NCBI RefSeq assembly: GCF_022347725.1
Contig: NZ_JAKRGB010000002.1
Span: 310,001-374,000 of the forward strand
Direction: 5' to 3'
From: Ruegeria sp. Ofav3-42
GTDB taxonomy: Bacteria; Pseudomonadota; Alphaproteobacteria; Rhodobacterales; Rhodobacteraceae
Length of the DNA stretch: 64,000 nucleotides
Below, in pieces: positions 36,701-45,438 of this stretch. The stretch's first letter is position 1, and every line of letters begins with the position of its first letter. A program made the translations under genes and the position numbers. Under the pieces are notes generated by a model. The model worked only from the letters and a program-made list of their open reading frames with translations. It had not been told where the DNA came from and searched no databases.

Positions 36701-36823
36701 ACGTTACAACACGTAGATGACGTTCACGTAATGCGAACGCTGCGTCACAAATTAAGTTTACGTAACATCCTCACGCGTCAAGGCGCGGATTGCCGACTTT
36801 TTTCAGGTTTGACGTAACGGAAC
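36701..36823. promoter_or_regulatory. Array of ACGT-containing operator-like sites, LiuR-like
   Basis: Best site: ATGACGTTCACGTAAT at 36717-36732, with core ACGT-TC-ACGT. A near copy is TTAAGTTTACGTAA (36752-36765, AAGT-TT-ACGT). Weaker relatives are ACGTTACAACACGT (36701-36714) and TTTGACGTAACGG (36808-36820). As I recall, LiuR-type MerR regulators bind TTGACGTTTACGTCAA-like 16-mers. The best site lies 73 bases upstream of the MerR start at 36644. Confidence 0.6.
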
Positions 36824-36929
36824 TCTGAGCGAGGTGAGGCGCACCAAGAAGCCGGCGCACCTTAAGGTGCACCCGAAGCAACCGGAATCCGCGCCACTTT
36901 CTAAGTGCCAAAAGGCGACGGGGTGGGAA

Positions 36930-37298
36930 TCAATCCAGCGATTTGGCCGTCTGATCGCGCATCTGGGTCAGAGCCTCGATCGCCTCGTCCAGCTGTTGTC
37001 TTTGCTTGTTCAGCTCAACGATCTGTTTGTCCGCAACGTCAACAAAGGCCTGCATTTGGACCTCGTTGCCTTCGTCTTCATAGATCAGCAGCCACTGCCG
37101 AATATCTTCAAGCGAAAACCCATATTTGCGACCGCGCAGGATCAAGGTCATACGCGCGCATTCCCTCGGGCCATAAAATCTCGACCTGCCTTCCCGGTCG
37201 GGCTGAAGCAGTTCGATGTATTCATAGTAGCGCAGGGTACGCGGAGTCACGTCGTACTCAGCACACATCTCTTTGAATGACAAACGGTTGTCGGACAT
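36930..37298 (-). CDS. Second MerR-family regulator
   Basis: 122 aa, clearly paralogous to the MerR protein at 36243-36644: FKEMCAEYDVTPRTLRYYEYIELLQP and LILRGRKYGFSLEDIRQWLL align residue by residue. A coiled-coil tail follows. The ATG at 37298 is fixed by GAGGAGA upstream; the open frame continues 56 codons further without support. It reads leftward toward the first MerR gene across 285 bases that contain the ACGT sites and a GCACCTT-AAGGTGC palindrome (36857-36870). Confidence 0.88.
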   Translation of the reverse strand: MSDNRLSFKEMCAEYDVTPRTLRYYEYIELLQPDREGRSRFYGPRECARMTLILRGRKYGFSLEDIRQWLLIYEDEGNEVQMQAFVDVADKQIVELNKQRQQLDEAIEALTQMRDQTAKSLD

Positions 37299-37415
37299 TC
37301 CTGATCTCCTCTGCCGCAGCCTATGTTTTGTCTGCGGCAAGCGCAACCGGTGGGCTTGCTCTTTTGGCGGACACAGGCTCATAAAGGGATAAACCAAAAG
37401 AACGGATTCAAGTAC

Positions 37416-37835
37416 ATGGTCGACAAAGCCGCAATTGCGCGCCAGTTCATTGAGGCGATCCCGCATGCCAGGGCATTGGGTTTGAAGCTGACCACAATCG
37501 GCAATGGCGAGGCGGGGATTTCAATGCCCTATAGCAAAGAGCTGGTCGGTGATCCGCGCACCGGAGTTATTCACGGCGGCGCGGTTTTTGCAGCATTGGA
37601 TACCTGTTGCGGCGCGGCGGTCATGAGCCATCCTTCCGCCCCTGGCGGTACTGCGACGATTGACCTGCGGATCGACTATATGCGGGCTGCGACACCGGGG
37701 CAGACCATCACGACGCACGCGACCTGCTATCACATCACGCGGAATGTCGCTTTCGTCCGTGCCACGGCGATGGACGAAGATGAGGGCCTTCCGGTGGCGA
37801 CCGCTGCGGGTTCATTCACTGTGGAGGGTTTGTGA
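37416..37835 (+). CDS. PaaI-type hotdog thioesterase
   Basis: 139-aa single hotdog domain. The long helix is preceded by the family motif GVIHGGAVFAALDTCCGAAV. TIDLRIDYMRAATPG forms the following strand. It would hydrolyse acyl-CoA thioesters (short-chain or aromatic). The ATG at 37416 fits the family start. It is followed, with a TGATG overlap, by a second hotdog gene. The two are probably partners or paralogues supporting the nearby acyl-CoA metabolism. Confidence 0.9.
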   Translation: MVDKAAIARQFIEAIPHARALGLKLTTIGNGEAGISMPYSKELVGDPRTGVIHGGAVFAALDTCCGAAVMSHPSAPGGTATIDLRIDYMRAATPGQTITTHATCYHITRNVAFVRATAMDEDEGLPVATAAGSFTVEGL

Positions 37836-38353
37836 TGGCGCGTCCTCGTCCCGAGCCCGTTCAGGTCGTCAAACAGCGCCGAGATGCAGCGTTGAATGCG
37901 ATTGTCGAAGGCGTGCCGTACATTCGGTTCCTCGATATCGGCTTTGACCGTCGGGGTGATGAATTGACCGGCGTTTTGAACTTCGACGAAAAGCTGATCG
38001 GGAACCCCTTGTTGCCTGCGCTGCACGGCGGGGTAACAGCGGCCTTTCTCGAGGTCACAGCCGTCATCACGCTGAGCTGGGATTTTTTCCTTCCTAAGAT
38101 TGAGAGCGGTGAGCTGGAAGCCAGCGACATCGCTGGCTATGAAACCGTGCGTTTTCCTAAGACGGTCGATTTCACAGTTGACTATCTGAGGTCGGGTTTG
38201 CCGCGTGATGCCTACGCCAGGGCATTCATAAGCCGGGCCGGGCGGCGTTATGCTTCGGTGCGTGTTGAGGCATGGCAGGACAATCATTCGCGGCTCTTCG
38301 CACAGGCGTCCGGGCATTTTCTGATGCCGCAGCCCAAACCCGCCGACAAGTAA
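37835..38353 (+). CDS. Second hotdog thioesterase-like protein
   Basis: 172 aa. LPALHGGVTAAFLEVTAVITL matches the hotdog helix motif, and VDFTVDYLRSGLPRDAYARAFI the strand after it. About 30 extra residues (LSWDFFLPKIESGELEASDIAGYE) lie between them compared with the first gene. The start ATG at 37835 overlaps the upstream stop; a GTG three bases earlier is also in frame. Substrate unknown. Confidence 0.85.
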   Translation: MARPRPEPVQVVKQRRDAALNAIVEGVPYIRFLDIGFDRRGDELTGVLNFDEKLIGNPLLPALHGGVTAAFLEVTAVITLSWDFFLPKIESGELEASDIAGYETVRFPKTVDFTVDYLRSGLPRDAYARAFISRAGRRYASVRVEAWQDNHSRLFAQASGHFLMPQPKPADK

Positions 38354-38359
38354 GGAAAG

Positions 38360-39676
38360 ATGCAAGACGCTTCGGCACCCATCACGCATAAGCGGGTGCT
38401 CAAGATTGCAGCACCGATCGTTCTGTCCAATGCCACTGTTCCGATTCTGGGAGCGGTAGACACCGGCGTTGTCGGGCAGATGGGGCTGGCCGCCCCAATC
38501 GGTGCCGTTGGCATGGGCGCGGTCATTCTTTCGGCGATCTACTGGGTCTTTGGGTTCCTGCGCATGGGGACCACGGGGCTCGCAGCTCAGGCGCGTGGGG
38601 CAGGGGACACAGCCGAAACCGGAGCCCTGTTGATGCGCGGCCTGCTTTTGGGTGGGACCGCGGGCCTGTTCTTTATCTTAACGCAAATCTGGGTGTTCTG
38701 GGGGGCGTTCGCGCTGTCGCCGGCAAGCCCCGAAGTCGAAGCGCTGACGCGGTCCTACCTTGAAATTCGTATCTGGGGCGCACCCGCGACTATTGGCCTT
38801 TATGCCGTAACCGGGTGGCTGATCGCGATAGAACGCACGCGCGGTGTTTTCGTCCTGCAGGTCTGGATGAACGGGCTCAACATCCTGTTGGACCTTTGGT
38901 TCGTTCTTGGTCTTGGCTGGGGTGTTGAAGGTGTCGCCATCGCGACGCTGATTGCCGAGTGGACCGGACTGGCGCTTGGCCTTTGGCTGTGTCGCGACGC
39001 GTTCAGCGGAAACCAATGGCGTGATTGGCCAAGGATTTTCGACGCCGCCCGCCTGCGCCGGATGATGCAAGTAAACGGTGACATCATGGTGCGGTCCGTG
39101 CTGCTGACCGGATCATTCACGACGTTTTTGTTCGTCGGATCCGATTTGGGGGACGTCAATCTGGCAGCCAATCAGGTGCTGCTGCAATTTCTTGAGATTA
39201 CGGCCTTTGCCCTGGACGGCTTTGCTTTCTCTGCCGAGGCCCTGGTGGGCGGCGCCGTCGGGGCACGTGACCGATCACAAGTGCGGCGTGCTTCGATCAT
39301 GGCATCGCAATGGGGTGTTGGCGGAGCTTTCGTTTTGGCTGCGGTCTACTTTACTTCAGGACCAGCACTTGTCGATTTGATGACAACTTCGCCCGAAGTC
39401 CGCGTCGCGTCGCGCGAGTTCATGTTCTGGATTGTGCTGGCACCAGTCATCAGCGTGGCCAGTTGGATGCTTGATGGCATTTACATCGGCGCGACTTGGA
39501 CCCGTGAAATGAGAAATGCGATGATCCAAACCGTTGCGATCTATGTGGTGGCCCTGTTCCTTCTGGTTCCTACCTTCGGCAACCATGGTTTGTGGGCTGC
39601 GCTGATGGTCCTGAACATCGCGCGTGGGGTCACGCTGGGGTGGCGTTACCCCAAGCTGGAAGCTCGGATCGCTTAA
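38360..39676 (+). CDS. MATE-family efflux transporter (DinF-like)
   Basis: 438 aa with twelve predicted membrane helices in two halves. It starts with KIAAPIVLSNATVPILGAVDTGVVGQMG, typical of the DinF/MATE branch, where AVDT is conserved. AAGGAAAG precedes the ATG. It lies 6 bases after the thioesterase gene, so it may be in that operon. Cation-coupled drug or metabolite efflux is the family role. Its end overlaps the convergent arsC-like gene by four bases. Confidence 0.9.
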   Translation: MQDASAPITHKRVLKIAAPIVLSNATVPILGAVDTGVVGQMGLAAPIGAVGMGAVILSAIYWVFGFLRMGTTGLAAQARGAGDTAETGALLMRGLLLGGTAGLFFILTQIWVFWGAFALSPASPEVEALTRSYLEIRIWGAPATIGLYAVTGWLIAIERTRGVFVLQVWMNGLNILLDLWFVLGLGWGVEGVAIATLIAEWTGLALGLWLCRDAFSGNQWRDWPRIFDAARLRRMMQVNGDIMVRSVLLTGSFTTFLFVGSDLGDVNLAANQVLLQFLEITAFALDGFAFSAEALVGGAVGARDRSQVRRASIMASQWGVGGAFVLAAVYFTSGPALVDLMTTSPEVRVASREFMFWIVLAPVISVASWMLDGIYIGATWTREMRNAMIQTVAIYVVALFLLVPTFGNHGLWAALMVLNIARGVTLGWRYPKLEARIA

Positions 39677-40014
39677 AGAAGCGCCAACAGGTTCTCCGGC
39701 GGGCGACCGATTGCGGCCTTGTCCCCGACAATGGCCAGTGGGCGCTCGATCAGGATCGGGTTTGCTGCCATCGCCTTGATCAGTTCATCCTCGGACATGG
39801 TTTTGGTCAGGCCCAATTCCTTGAATCGTTTCTCTCCGGTGCGCATCAATTCGGTTGCAGGAATGCCCAACTGCGAAAGAACTGTGCGCAGCTCATCTGC
39901 GGATGGCGCGTCCTCCAGATACTTGCGAACTTCGACCGATGCGCCGTTTTCTTCCAGCAGCGCCAGACCGGCGCGGGATTTTGAACAGCGCGGGTTGTGC
40001 CAGTATTTGATCAC
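39673..40014 (-). CDS. ArsC/Spx-type reductase family protein
   Basis: 113-aa thioredoxin-fold protein of the ArsC family. The catalytic Cys is in [10 protein letters not shown] (residue 10), and [11 protein letters not shown] carries the arginine that binds oxyanion in true arsenate reductases. The usual label is glutaredoxin-dependent arsenate reductase, but there is no ars operon around it. It is the last gene of the pyrD operon. The GTG start at 40014 (GTGA overlap with pyrD, GAGAGG 7 bases upstream) is preferred to a TTG two codons earlier. Confidence 0.88.
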   Translation of the reverse strand: MIKYWHNPRCSKSRAGLALLEENGASVEVRKYLEDAPSADELRTVLSQLGIPATELMRTGEKRFKELGLTKTMSEDELIKAMAANPILIERPLAIVGDKAAIGRPPENLLALL

Positions 40015-41069
40015 AGCCAATCCTCTCGTTTACTGCCAACGGCCTGTTCGACCGATGTGAATCCGTCCTTAGTCAGCAATTCGTCCAGCCCCCGTGCAAT
40101 TTCAGCGGCCAAAGATATGCCACCGTAGACCATTGCCGTGTAGAACTGCACGGCGGAGGCTCCGGCGCAAATCTTGTCATAAGCCTGCTGGGCAGAGCTG
40201 ATCCCACCGACCCCAATCAACGGGATTTGCCCGTCGGTCAGTTGACTTAGACGTGCCAGAACACGGGTCGATTTCTCGAACAAAGGCGCACCGGACAGTC
40301 CACCCGCCTGATCCTTGTGGACGCTACGCAAACCGTCGCGGGACAGGGTGGTGTTGGTGGCAACCACCGCGTCCACGCCCGTTTCACGCGCCACATCGGC
40401 GATATCCTGCAATTCGGCTTCGGTCAGGTCCGGGGCAATCTTCAGAAAGATCGGCAAAGGTCGGGACAAAGCGTTGCGCGTCTCAATCACGCCGCCAAGC
40501 AAAGCGCCAAGAGCGGCCTTGCCCTGAAGATCGCGCAGCTTTTCTGTGTTCGGTGATGAGACGTTAACCGTGGCGAAATCCAGATGATCGGCGCAATGGG
40601 CCAGCACTTTGGCAAAATCGCCGGGGCGGTCATCGCTGTCCTTGTTGGCACCAAGATTCAGACCGATAACCGCGTCTTTGGGACGGTCGGCCAGACGGCG
40701 CGCCATGACCTCCATACCTTCGTTGTTGAACCCGAAACGGTTGATGGCGGCGGTGTCCTCGGTCAGGCGGAACAAGCGGGGCTTGGGATTGCCAGGTTGT
40801 GGACGCGGAGTAACGGCACCCACCTCGATAAAGCCAAACCCGGCCTGTGACAGAGGAGCCAGAACCTCTCCGTTTTTGTCAAACCCTGCGGCCAGACCCA
40901 CCGGGTTCGGCAGGTTCAGTCCCGCAACACGCGTGCGCAGTCGAGACGACGTAACCAGCCCCGGCGTTGGGGCCAGCCCGGCCTTCAGTGCTTTGATAGA
41001 CAGCCCATGAGCGGTCTCGGGGTCCATCCGGTGCAGGGCGCTCAGGCCCAGTTTTTCGATCAGGTTCAT
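40011..41069 (-). CDS. pyrD: Dihydroorotate dehydrogenase (quinone), class 2
   Basis: Membrane-associated enzyme of pyrimidine synthesis, passing electrons to quinone. In the 352-aa product the N-terminal amphipathic helix region [21 protein letters not shown] is typical of class 2. [13 protein letters not shown] and [18 protein letters not shown] carry the FMN and orotate residues, with the catalytic Ser in NVSSPNT. The ATG at 41069 overlaps the stop of the DUF1330 gene (ATGA). Confidence 0.95.
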   Translation of the reverse strand: MNLIEKLGLSALHRMDPETAHGLSIKALKAGLAPTPGLVTSSRLRTRVAGLNLPNPVGLAAGFDKNGEVLAPLSQAGFGFIEVGAVTPRPQPGNPKPRLFRLTEDTAAINRFGFNNEGMEVMARRLADRPKDAVIGLNLGANKDSDDRPGDFAKVLAHCADHLDFATVNVSSPNTEKLRDLQGKAALGALLGGVIETRNALSRPLPIFLKIAPDLTEAELQDIADVARETGVDAVVATNTTLSRDGLRSVHKDQAGGLSGAPLFEKSTRVLARLSQLTDGQIPLIGVGGISSAQQAYDKICAGASAVQFYTAMVYGGISLAAEIARGLDELLTKDGFTSVEQAVGSKREDWL

Positions 41070-41497
41070 CCAAAAGCCTCTCCGCCCCGGGCAGGGGCAC
41101 AACGAATAAGGCGCGAAGTCGCCACGGCCGCCTGTCGGTGGACGACGGCTTTTTGATAGTCCGGGTCCGTCACCATCTGCAGAAACGCATGCGCCGTGGG
41201 ATAGCGGGCGATGAAGACCTCGTCCCACACTTCGTCCTGCGGTCCGATCAGCGTCGTCTGAAACGCGCCGCGCCACAGGATCGAGGCACCCAGACGGGCA
41301 ATGATCGGTGCGGTCTCAGCCCCGTACCTGCCATAAGCCTGCGCGCCGGTCAGACCCGCGCCTGCAAGTTCGTGATCTGCGGGATACTCGGCCTCGTCCC
41401 GAAACTTCACCAGATTCAGCATCTCGATCGGGTGGTCGCGATCCAACCCCTTAAACGCCTCGAACTGTGCGCGTTCCGGGTCGATGAAGGCGGTCAT
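41066..41497 (-). CDS. DUF1330-type protein
   Basis: 143 aa with the dimeric alpha-beta barrel pattern of the DUF1330 family ([18 protein letters not shown] near the start, [35 protein letters not shown] near the end). No catalytic residues are known for the family. It is placed between DUF952 and pyrD with ATGA overlaps on both sides, so it is expressed with them. Confidence 0.85.
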   Translation of the reverse strand: MTAFIDPERAQFEAFKGLDRDHPIEMLNLVKFRDEAEYPADHELAGAGLTGAQAYGRYGAETAPIIARLGASILWRGAFQTTLIGPQDEVWDEVFIARYPTAHAFLQMVTDPDYQKAVVHRQAAVATSRLIRCAPARGGEAFG

Positions 41498-41832
41498 TTC
41501 ATATCCTTCGGAAACTGATGCGCGGTTCCGTCAAAGGGTAAGGGGCAAGACCAGACGACGTCTGTCATTCTGATCTGCCGGTAAAGATGCGGGAACAATG
41601 CGCCACCCCGCGAAACCTCCCATTTCAGGTCATCACCCATCGCGTCGGCGTCACAGGCCAGCAGGGTCAGCCCCTCGACACCAGCGAAGTGCTTGGCGGC
41701 TGTTTCCTCGGCCTGTTCAGCCGTCGAGAAATGCACATACCCGTCGGAAACATCAATCGGTGCCCCATCTGATGCGCCTTGCGCTTGCAGCGTTGCCCAT
41801 TCGTCGGCACGGAAAATCTTGTAAATCAGCAT
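41494..41832 (-). CDS. DUF952-type protein
   Basis: 112 aa, DUF952 family: IYKIFRADEWATLQAQG and DGYVHFSTAEQAEETAAKHFAG. The latter is the family signature, with a His-Phe-Ser that may bind a nucleotide or phosphate by analogy with ADP-ribosyl transfer folds. The ATG at 41832 fits the family start; the frame extends upstream by 29 codons without support. First gene of the operon DUF952-DUF1330-pyrD-arsC-like. Function unknown. Confidence 0.86.
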   Translation of the reverse strand: MLIYKIFRADEWATLQAQGASDGAPIDVSDGYVHFSTAEQAEETAAKHFAGVEGLTLLACDADAMGDDLKWEVSRGGALFPHLYRQIRMTDVVWSCPLPFDGTAHQFPKDMK

Positions 41833-41940
41833 GGGGTCGTGATGCACCGGGCCACGGGTAGAATCAAGCCGGATTTCCCCCTTTGACTCTCGGCGTTGCG
41901 CGTCGCAACATCGCCGCAATTAACAATAGGGAGTTAAACT

Positions 41941-43524
41941 ATGCTCACCCGTCTTTTGACATCAGCTGCGGCGCTAAGCTTGACCGCAGGCATGGCGCTG
42001 GCCGAGTACAAGCTGACGATTCTGCACACCAACGACATTCACAGCCGTATCGAATCCATCAACAAATACGACTCGACCTGCGATGCCGAAGGTGAGGCCG
42101 AAGGAAAATGCTTCGGTGGTGTTGCCCGCCTAAAGTCCATCGTTGACGCGCGCCGTGGTGCGATGGAAGGGGAAAACGTGTTGCTGTTGGACGCCGGTGA
42201 TCCGTTTCAGGGATCGCTCTTCTACACCACGTACAAAGGCGCAGCCGAAGCTGAGTTCATGGAAGCCATCGGCTATGATGTCATGGCCGTGGGTAACCAC
42301 GAATTTGACGACGGCCCGGAAGGTCTGGCCGCCTTTATTGATGCCGTCAGCTTCCCGGTTATTTCGGGTAACCTTGATCTGTCTTCCTCAGCGGAATTGA
42401 AAGACCGGGTTCAGAACCATGTTGTTCTGGAAGTCGGCGGCGAGAAGATCGGTATCATTTCCGCGCTGGCCACCGATACGGTGGATACATCGAGCCCCGG
42501 CAAGGATGTTCTGTTTCAGGATGAAATCGAAAGCCTGATCGCGGATGTCGAAGCGCTCAAGGCCGAAGGTGTCGACATCGTCATCGCGCTGACTCACGTG
42601 GGTCTGGCCAAGGACCTTGAGATTGCAGAAAAAGTTCCCGGATTGGATCTGGTGATTGGTGGGCATTCGCACACCCTTCTGTCCAACACGCAGGAAGGCG
42701 CAGCGGGCCCTTACCCAACGATGGTTGGCGACGTGCCGGTCGTTCAGGCCTATGCTTACTCCAAGTACCTTGGAGAGATCACTCTGACCTTCGATGACGA
42801 TGGCAATTTGGTCTCGGCAGAAGGCGAGCCAATCCTGCTGGACGCGTCGGTTGAGCCCAATGCGGATATCGCTGCCCGTGTCGCTGAGATGGGTGCGCCG
42901 ATCGAAGAGATGAAAAAGCGCGTCGTCGCAAACACCGGCGCGGCGATCCAAGGCGATCGTGACGTTTGCCGTGTACAGGAATGCGAGATGGGCAACCTTG
43001 TGGCCGACGCCATGCTGGCGCGGGTCGCGGATCAGGGCGCTCAGATTGCAATTGCCAACTCGGGCGGATTGCGTGCCTCGATCGATCCGGGCGAAGTGAC
43101 CATGGGCGAAGTGCTGACCGTGCTGCCGTTCCAGAACACGCTTTCGACCTTTGAGATCACCGGCCAGGTCGTGATCGACGCGCTGGAAAATGGCGTCAGC
43201 CAGGTCGAAGAGGTCAAAGGCCGCTTCCCGCAGGTTGCTGGGCTGACCTTTACTTGGGACCCGAGCGTTGCGCCGAATGAAGGCCGTATCCAGGAGGTTA
43301 TGGTCGCTGAAGGTGACGGATTTGTTCCGATTGACCCAGCCGCGACTTATCTGGTCGTGACCAACAACTACGTCCGCAACGGCGGTGACGGCTACAAGAT
43401 GTTCGAAGGCGACGACAAGAACGCCTATGACTTTGGGCCCGATCTGGCTGATGTCACGGCTGAGTATCTGGCAGAGAATGCGCCGTACCAGCCGTACCTC
43501 GATGGCCGCATCAAGCAAAAGTAA
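41941..43524 (+). CDS. Secreted 5'-nucleotidase / UshA-family metallophosphoesterase
   Basis: 527 aa. A Sec signal peptide of 21 residues ends at AMALA. The metallophosphoesterase domain has HTNDIHSR (29-36), LLDAGDPFQGS, GNHEFDDGPEG, ALTHVGL and GGHSHTLL. The C-terminal 5'-nucleotidase domain (about 325-520) carries the substrate strand IANSGGLRASID and NNYVRNGGDGYKMF. It would release nucleosides and phosphate in the periplasm, feeding the salvage operon at 21629-26153. AATAGGGAG precedes the ATG, and a terminator follows. Confidence 0.93.
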   Translation: MLTRLLTSAAALSLTAGMALAEYKLTILHTNDIHSRIESINKYDSTCDAEGEAEGKCFGGVARLKSIVDARRGAMEGENVLLLDAGDPFQGSLFYTTYKGAAEAEFMEAIGYDVMAVGNHEFDDGPEGLAAFIDAVSFPVISGNLDLSSSAELKDRVQNHVVLEVGGEKIGIISALATDTVDTSSPGKDVLFQDEIESLIADVEALKAEGVDIVIALTHVGLAKDLEIAEKVPGLDLVIGGHSHTLLSNTQEGAAGPYPTMVGDVPVVQAYAYSKYLGEITLTFDDDGNLVSAEGEPILLDASVEPNADIAARVAEMGAPIEEMKKRVVANTGAAIQGDRDVCRVQECEMGNLVADAMLARVADQGAQIAIANSGGLRASIDPGEVTMGEVLTVLPFQNTLSTFEITGQVVIDALENGVSQVEEVKGRFPQVAGLTFTWDPSVAPNEGRIQEVMVAEGDGFVPIDPAATYLVVTNNYVRNGGDGYKMFEGDDKNAYDFGPDLADVTAEYLAENAPYQPYLDGRIKQK

Positions 43525-43545
43525 TTGTGCTTTGACAAGCAACTC

Positions 43546-43572
43546 AAAAGGCCGCGTTTAACGCGGCCTTTT
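43546..43572 (+). terminator. Rho-independent terminator after the nucleotidase gene
   Basis: AAAAGGCCGCG (43546-43556) pairs perfectly with CGCGGCCTTTT (43562-43572), 11 pairs around a 5-base loop; the T-run is part of the stem and continues TCTATT. Confidence 0.9.
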
Positions 43573-43677
43573 CTATTATAAGGTCGGATGTGGCCCGAAC
43601 GCGTTCGAATAGCTCTGAGCCCGATCTGGCGGCGAGGGCTATATCAATTGTAAGACTTTGAAACAGGGGCAAGAACC

Positions 43678-44343
43678 ATGTGCGGACGGTTTGCTGTTAC
43701 GCTTCCCAACGATGCGATGGCGCAACTGTTTGCGGCACGCCCGGCGAACACATTGCCTGCTGTTCCGAATTTCAACGTTTGCCCGACCAATCAGGTGCAT
43801 GTGGTTCGGGCTGGTGAAAACGGTCGCACGCTTGATCCTCTGCGCTGGGGATTTTTGCCGCATTGGTACAAGGCGGAAAACGCCGGGCCGCTGCTGATCA
43901 ACGCGCGTGCGGAAACTCTGGCCGAGAAACCCGCCTTTCGCGTCGCGTGCCGAGAACGCCGCTGCCTGATCGTTGCTACGGGTTTTTATGAATGGACCAA
44001 GACAGAGGAAGGCAACCGGCTGCCGTGGTACATTTTCCGTCAGGACAATGCGCCGATTGCCTTTGCCGGCGTTTGGCAGGATTGGGGGCCTGAGGACGCG
44101 CGGCAGGGAACCTGCGCCATCGTGACGACCTCTGCCAACCGTCACCTAAGTGCGATTCACCACCGCATGCCCCTAATCCTCGAGTCCGAAGACTGGCCGA
44201 TGTGGCTGGGTGAAGCGGGTAAAGGGGCCGCGCGACTGATGCGTCCGGGCGCCGAAGATGTTCTGAGCTTTTACCGCGTAGACCCAGCCGTGAATTCGAA
44301 CCGGGCGAGCGGGCCAGAGCTGATCGAACAGATCCAAGACTAG
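43678..44343 (+). CDS. SOS-associated abasic-site protein, HMCES/YedK family
   Basis: Forms a stable thiazolidine crosslink with abasic sites in single-stranded DNA through its N-terminal cysteine. In the 221-aa product, Cys2 follows the initiator Met (MCGRFA), Asn75 is in NARAET, Glu105 in FYEW, and His161 in AIHHRMP; these match the known active site. GGGGCAAG precedes the ATG. I see no LexA box in the short upstream gap. Confidence 0.95.
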   Translation: MCGRFAVTLPNDAMAQLFAARPANTLPAVPNFNVCPTNQVHVVRAGENGRTLDPLRWGFLPHWYKAENAGPLLINARAETLAEKPAFRVACRERRCLIVATGFYEWTKTEEGNRLPWYIFRQDNAPIAFAGVWQDWGPEDARQGTCAIVTTSANRHLSAIHHRMPLILESEDWPMWLGEAGKGAARLMRPGAEDVLSFYRVDPAVNSNRASGPELIEQIQD

Positions 44344-44385
44344 CGCCGCCTTTCCATTCGCAGCTTCGCGGGATAGACCTCTGAC

Positions 44386-45438
44386 ATGGTTCTGAAATTC
44401 ACCAGCCTGCCTGATCTCTATGCGCATGACTTCGACACGGTGATCGACGTGCGCAGTCCGGCGGAATATGCCGAGGATCATCTGCCTGGCGCCATCAGCC
44501 TTCCAGTTTTGGACAACGAAGAACGCGCCCGCGTTGGTACGATCTATGTGCAAGAAAGCCCCTTTCTGGCGCGCAAGCTGGGAGCCGCTTTGGTGTTTCG
44601 GAACGCGGCCAATCACATTGAAAACAGCCTTTCCCACCACGAAGGCGGCTGGCGCCCTCTGGTATATTGCTGGCGTGGCGGGCAAAGATCGGGATCGTTC
44701 ACATGGATGCTGCAGCAGATCGGCTGGCGGGCTGAAGTTGTGAATGGTGGGTATCGTACCTATCGCCGGTTGGTGAATCGTTACCTCTATGACGATCCGC
44801 TGCCGCATCGCCTGATTGCGCTGGATGGCTATACCGGAACAGCCAAGACCGAACTTTTGGCACACCTGAAAGACCGCGGCGTTCAGGTACTGGACTTTGA
44901 GGGGTTCGCAAATCATCGGGGGTCCCTTCTGGGCGAGATGCCCGGTGGTCAGCCCAGCCAAAAGGCGTTCGAGTCCGCTCTGGCCGTTGCTCTCTGCCGT
45001 TTGGACCAGTCGCGCCCGGTAGTGGTCGAGGCGGAGTCGTCCAAAATCGGGTCTCTGATCCTGCCGCCAACGCTTTGGACCGCACTCCGCAATGCGCCGC
45101 GCATTCTGATCCAAGCGTCCATTCAGGCGCGCTCAGCCTATCTGGCGTCGGCCTATGACGATATCCTCTCAGACCAGGATCGTCTGCGCGACCGTCTTTC
45201 TCCTTTGCGCTTTCACCGCGGTCATGAGGTCGTGGATAATTGGCTGGACTTGATCGACGCCGGAGATAAGCGGGCGCTGACACAAGCCCTTATCGAGCAG
45301 CACTATGATCCGGCGTATGCCAAATCCAGCCGCGGCCGTCGCACGGACGTAATCGCGCAGATCGATGCGCCCGCGCTGGATAAGACTGGCTTGAACGAGA
45401 CGGCATCCCGAATCCAAAGCGTTCTGGATCAGCTTTGA
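44386..45438 (+). CDS. mnmH: tRNA 2-selenouridine synthase
   Basis: Replaces sulfur of 2-thiouridine at the tRNA wobble position with selenium, using selenophosphate. The 350-aa product has an N-terminal rhodanese domain with the active Cys95 in VYCWRGGQRSGS and a P-loop domain with GYTGTAKTEL; the family's usual GSGKT is altered at one Gly (to Ala) but keeps the Lys-Thr. It converges on the SelD fusion gene, overlapping it by 10 bases, which fits a selenium function for the pair. No selA, selB or tRNA-Sec is in this window. Confidence 0.92.
   Translation: MVLKFTSLPDLYAHDFDTVIDVRSPAEYAEDHLPGAISLPVLDNEERARVGTIYVQESPFLARKLGAALVFRNAANHIENSLSHHEGGWRPLVYCWRGGQRSGSFTWMLQQIGWRAEVVNGGYRTYRRLVNRYLYDDPLPHRLIALDGYTGTAKTELLAHLKDRGVQVLDFEGFANHRGSLLGEMPGGQPSQKAFESALAVALCRLDQSRPVVVEAESSKIGSLILPPTLWTALRNAPRILIQASIQARSAYLASAYDDILSDQDRLRDRLSPLRFHRGHEVVDNWLDLIDAGDKRALTQALIEQHYDPAYAKSSRGRRTDVIAQIDAPALDKTGLNETASRIQSVLDQL

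Noticed and set aside
36838..36929. Terminator of the second MerR gene
   Set aside because: Only a 5-bp CACTT/AAGTG stem and the GCACCTT palindrome are present, with no T-run at the proper side; more likely operator sequence.
39673..40014. Arsenic resistance operon
   Set aside because: Only an ArsC-fold gene is present; arsR, arsB or acr3 are missing and the gene is the tail of the pyrD operon.
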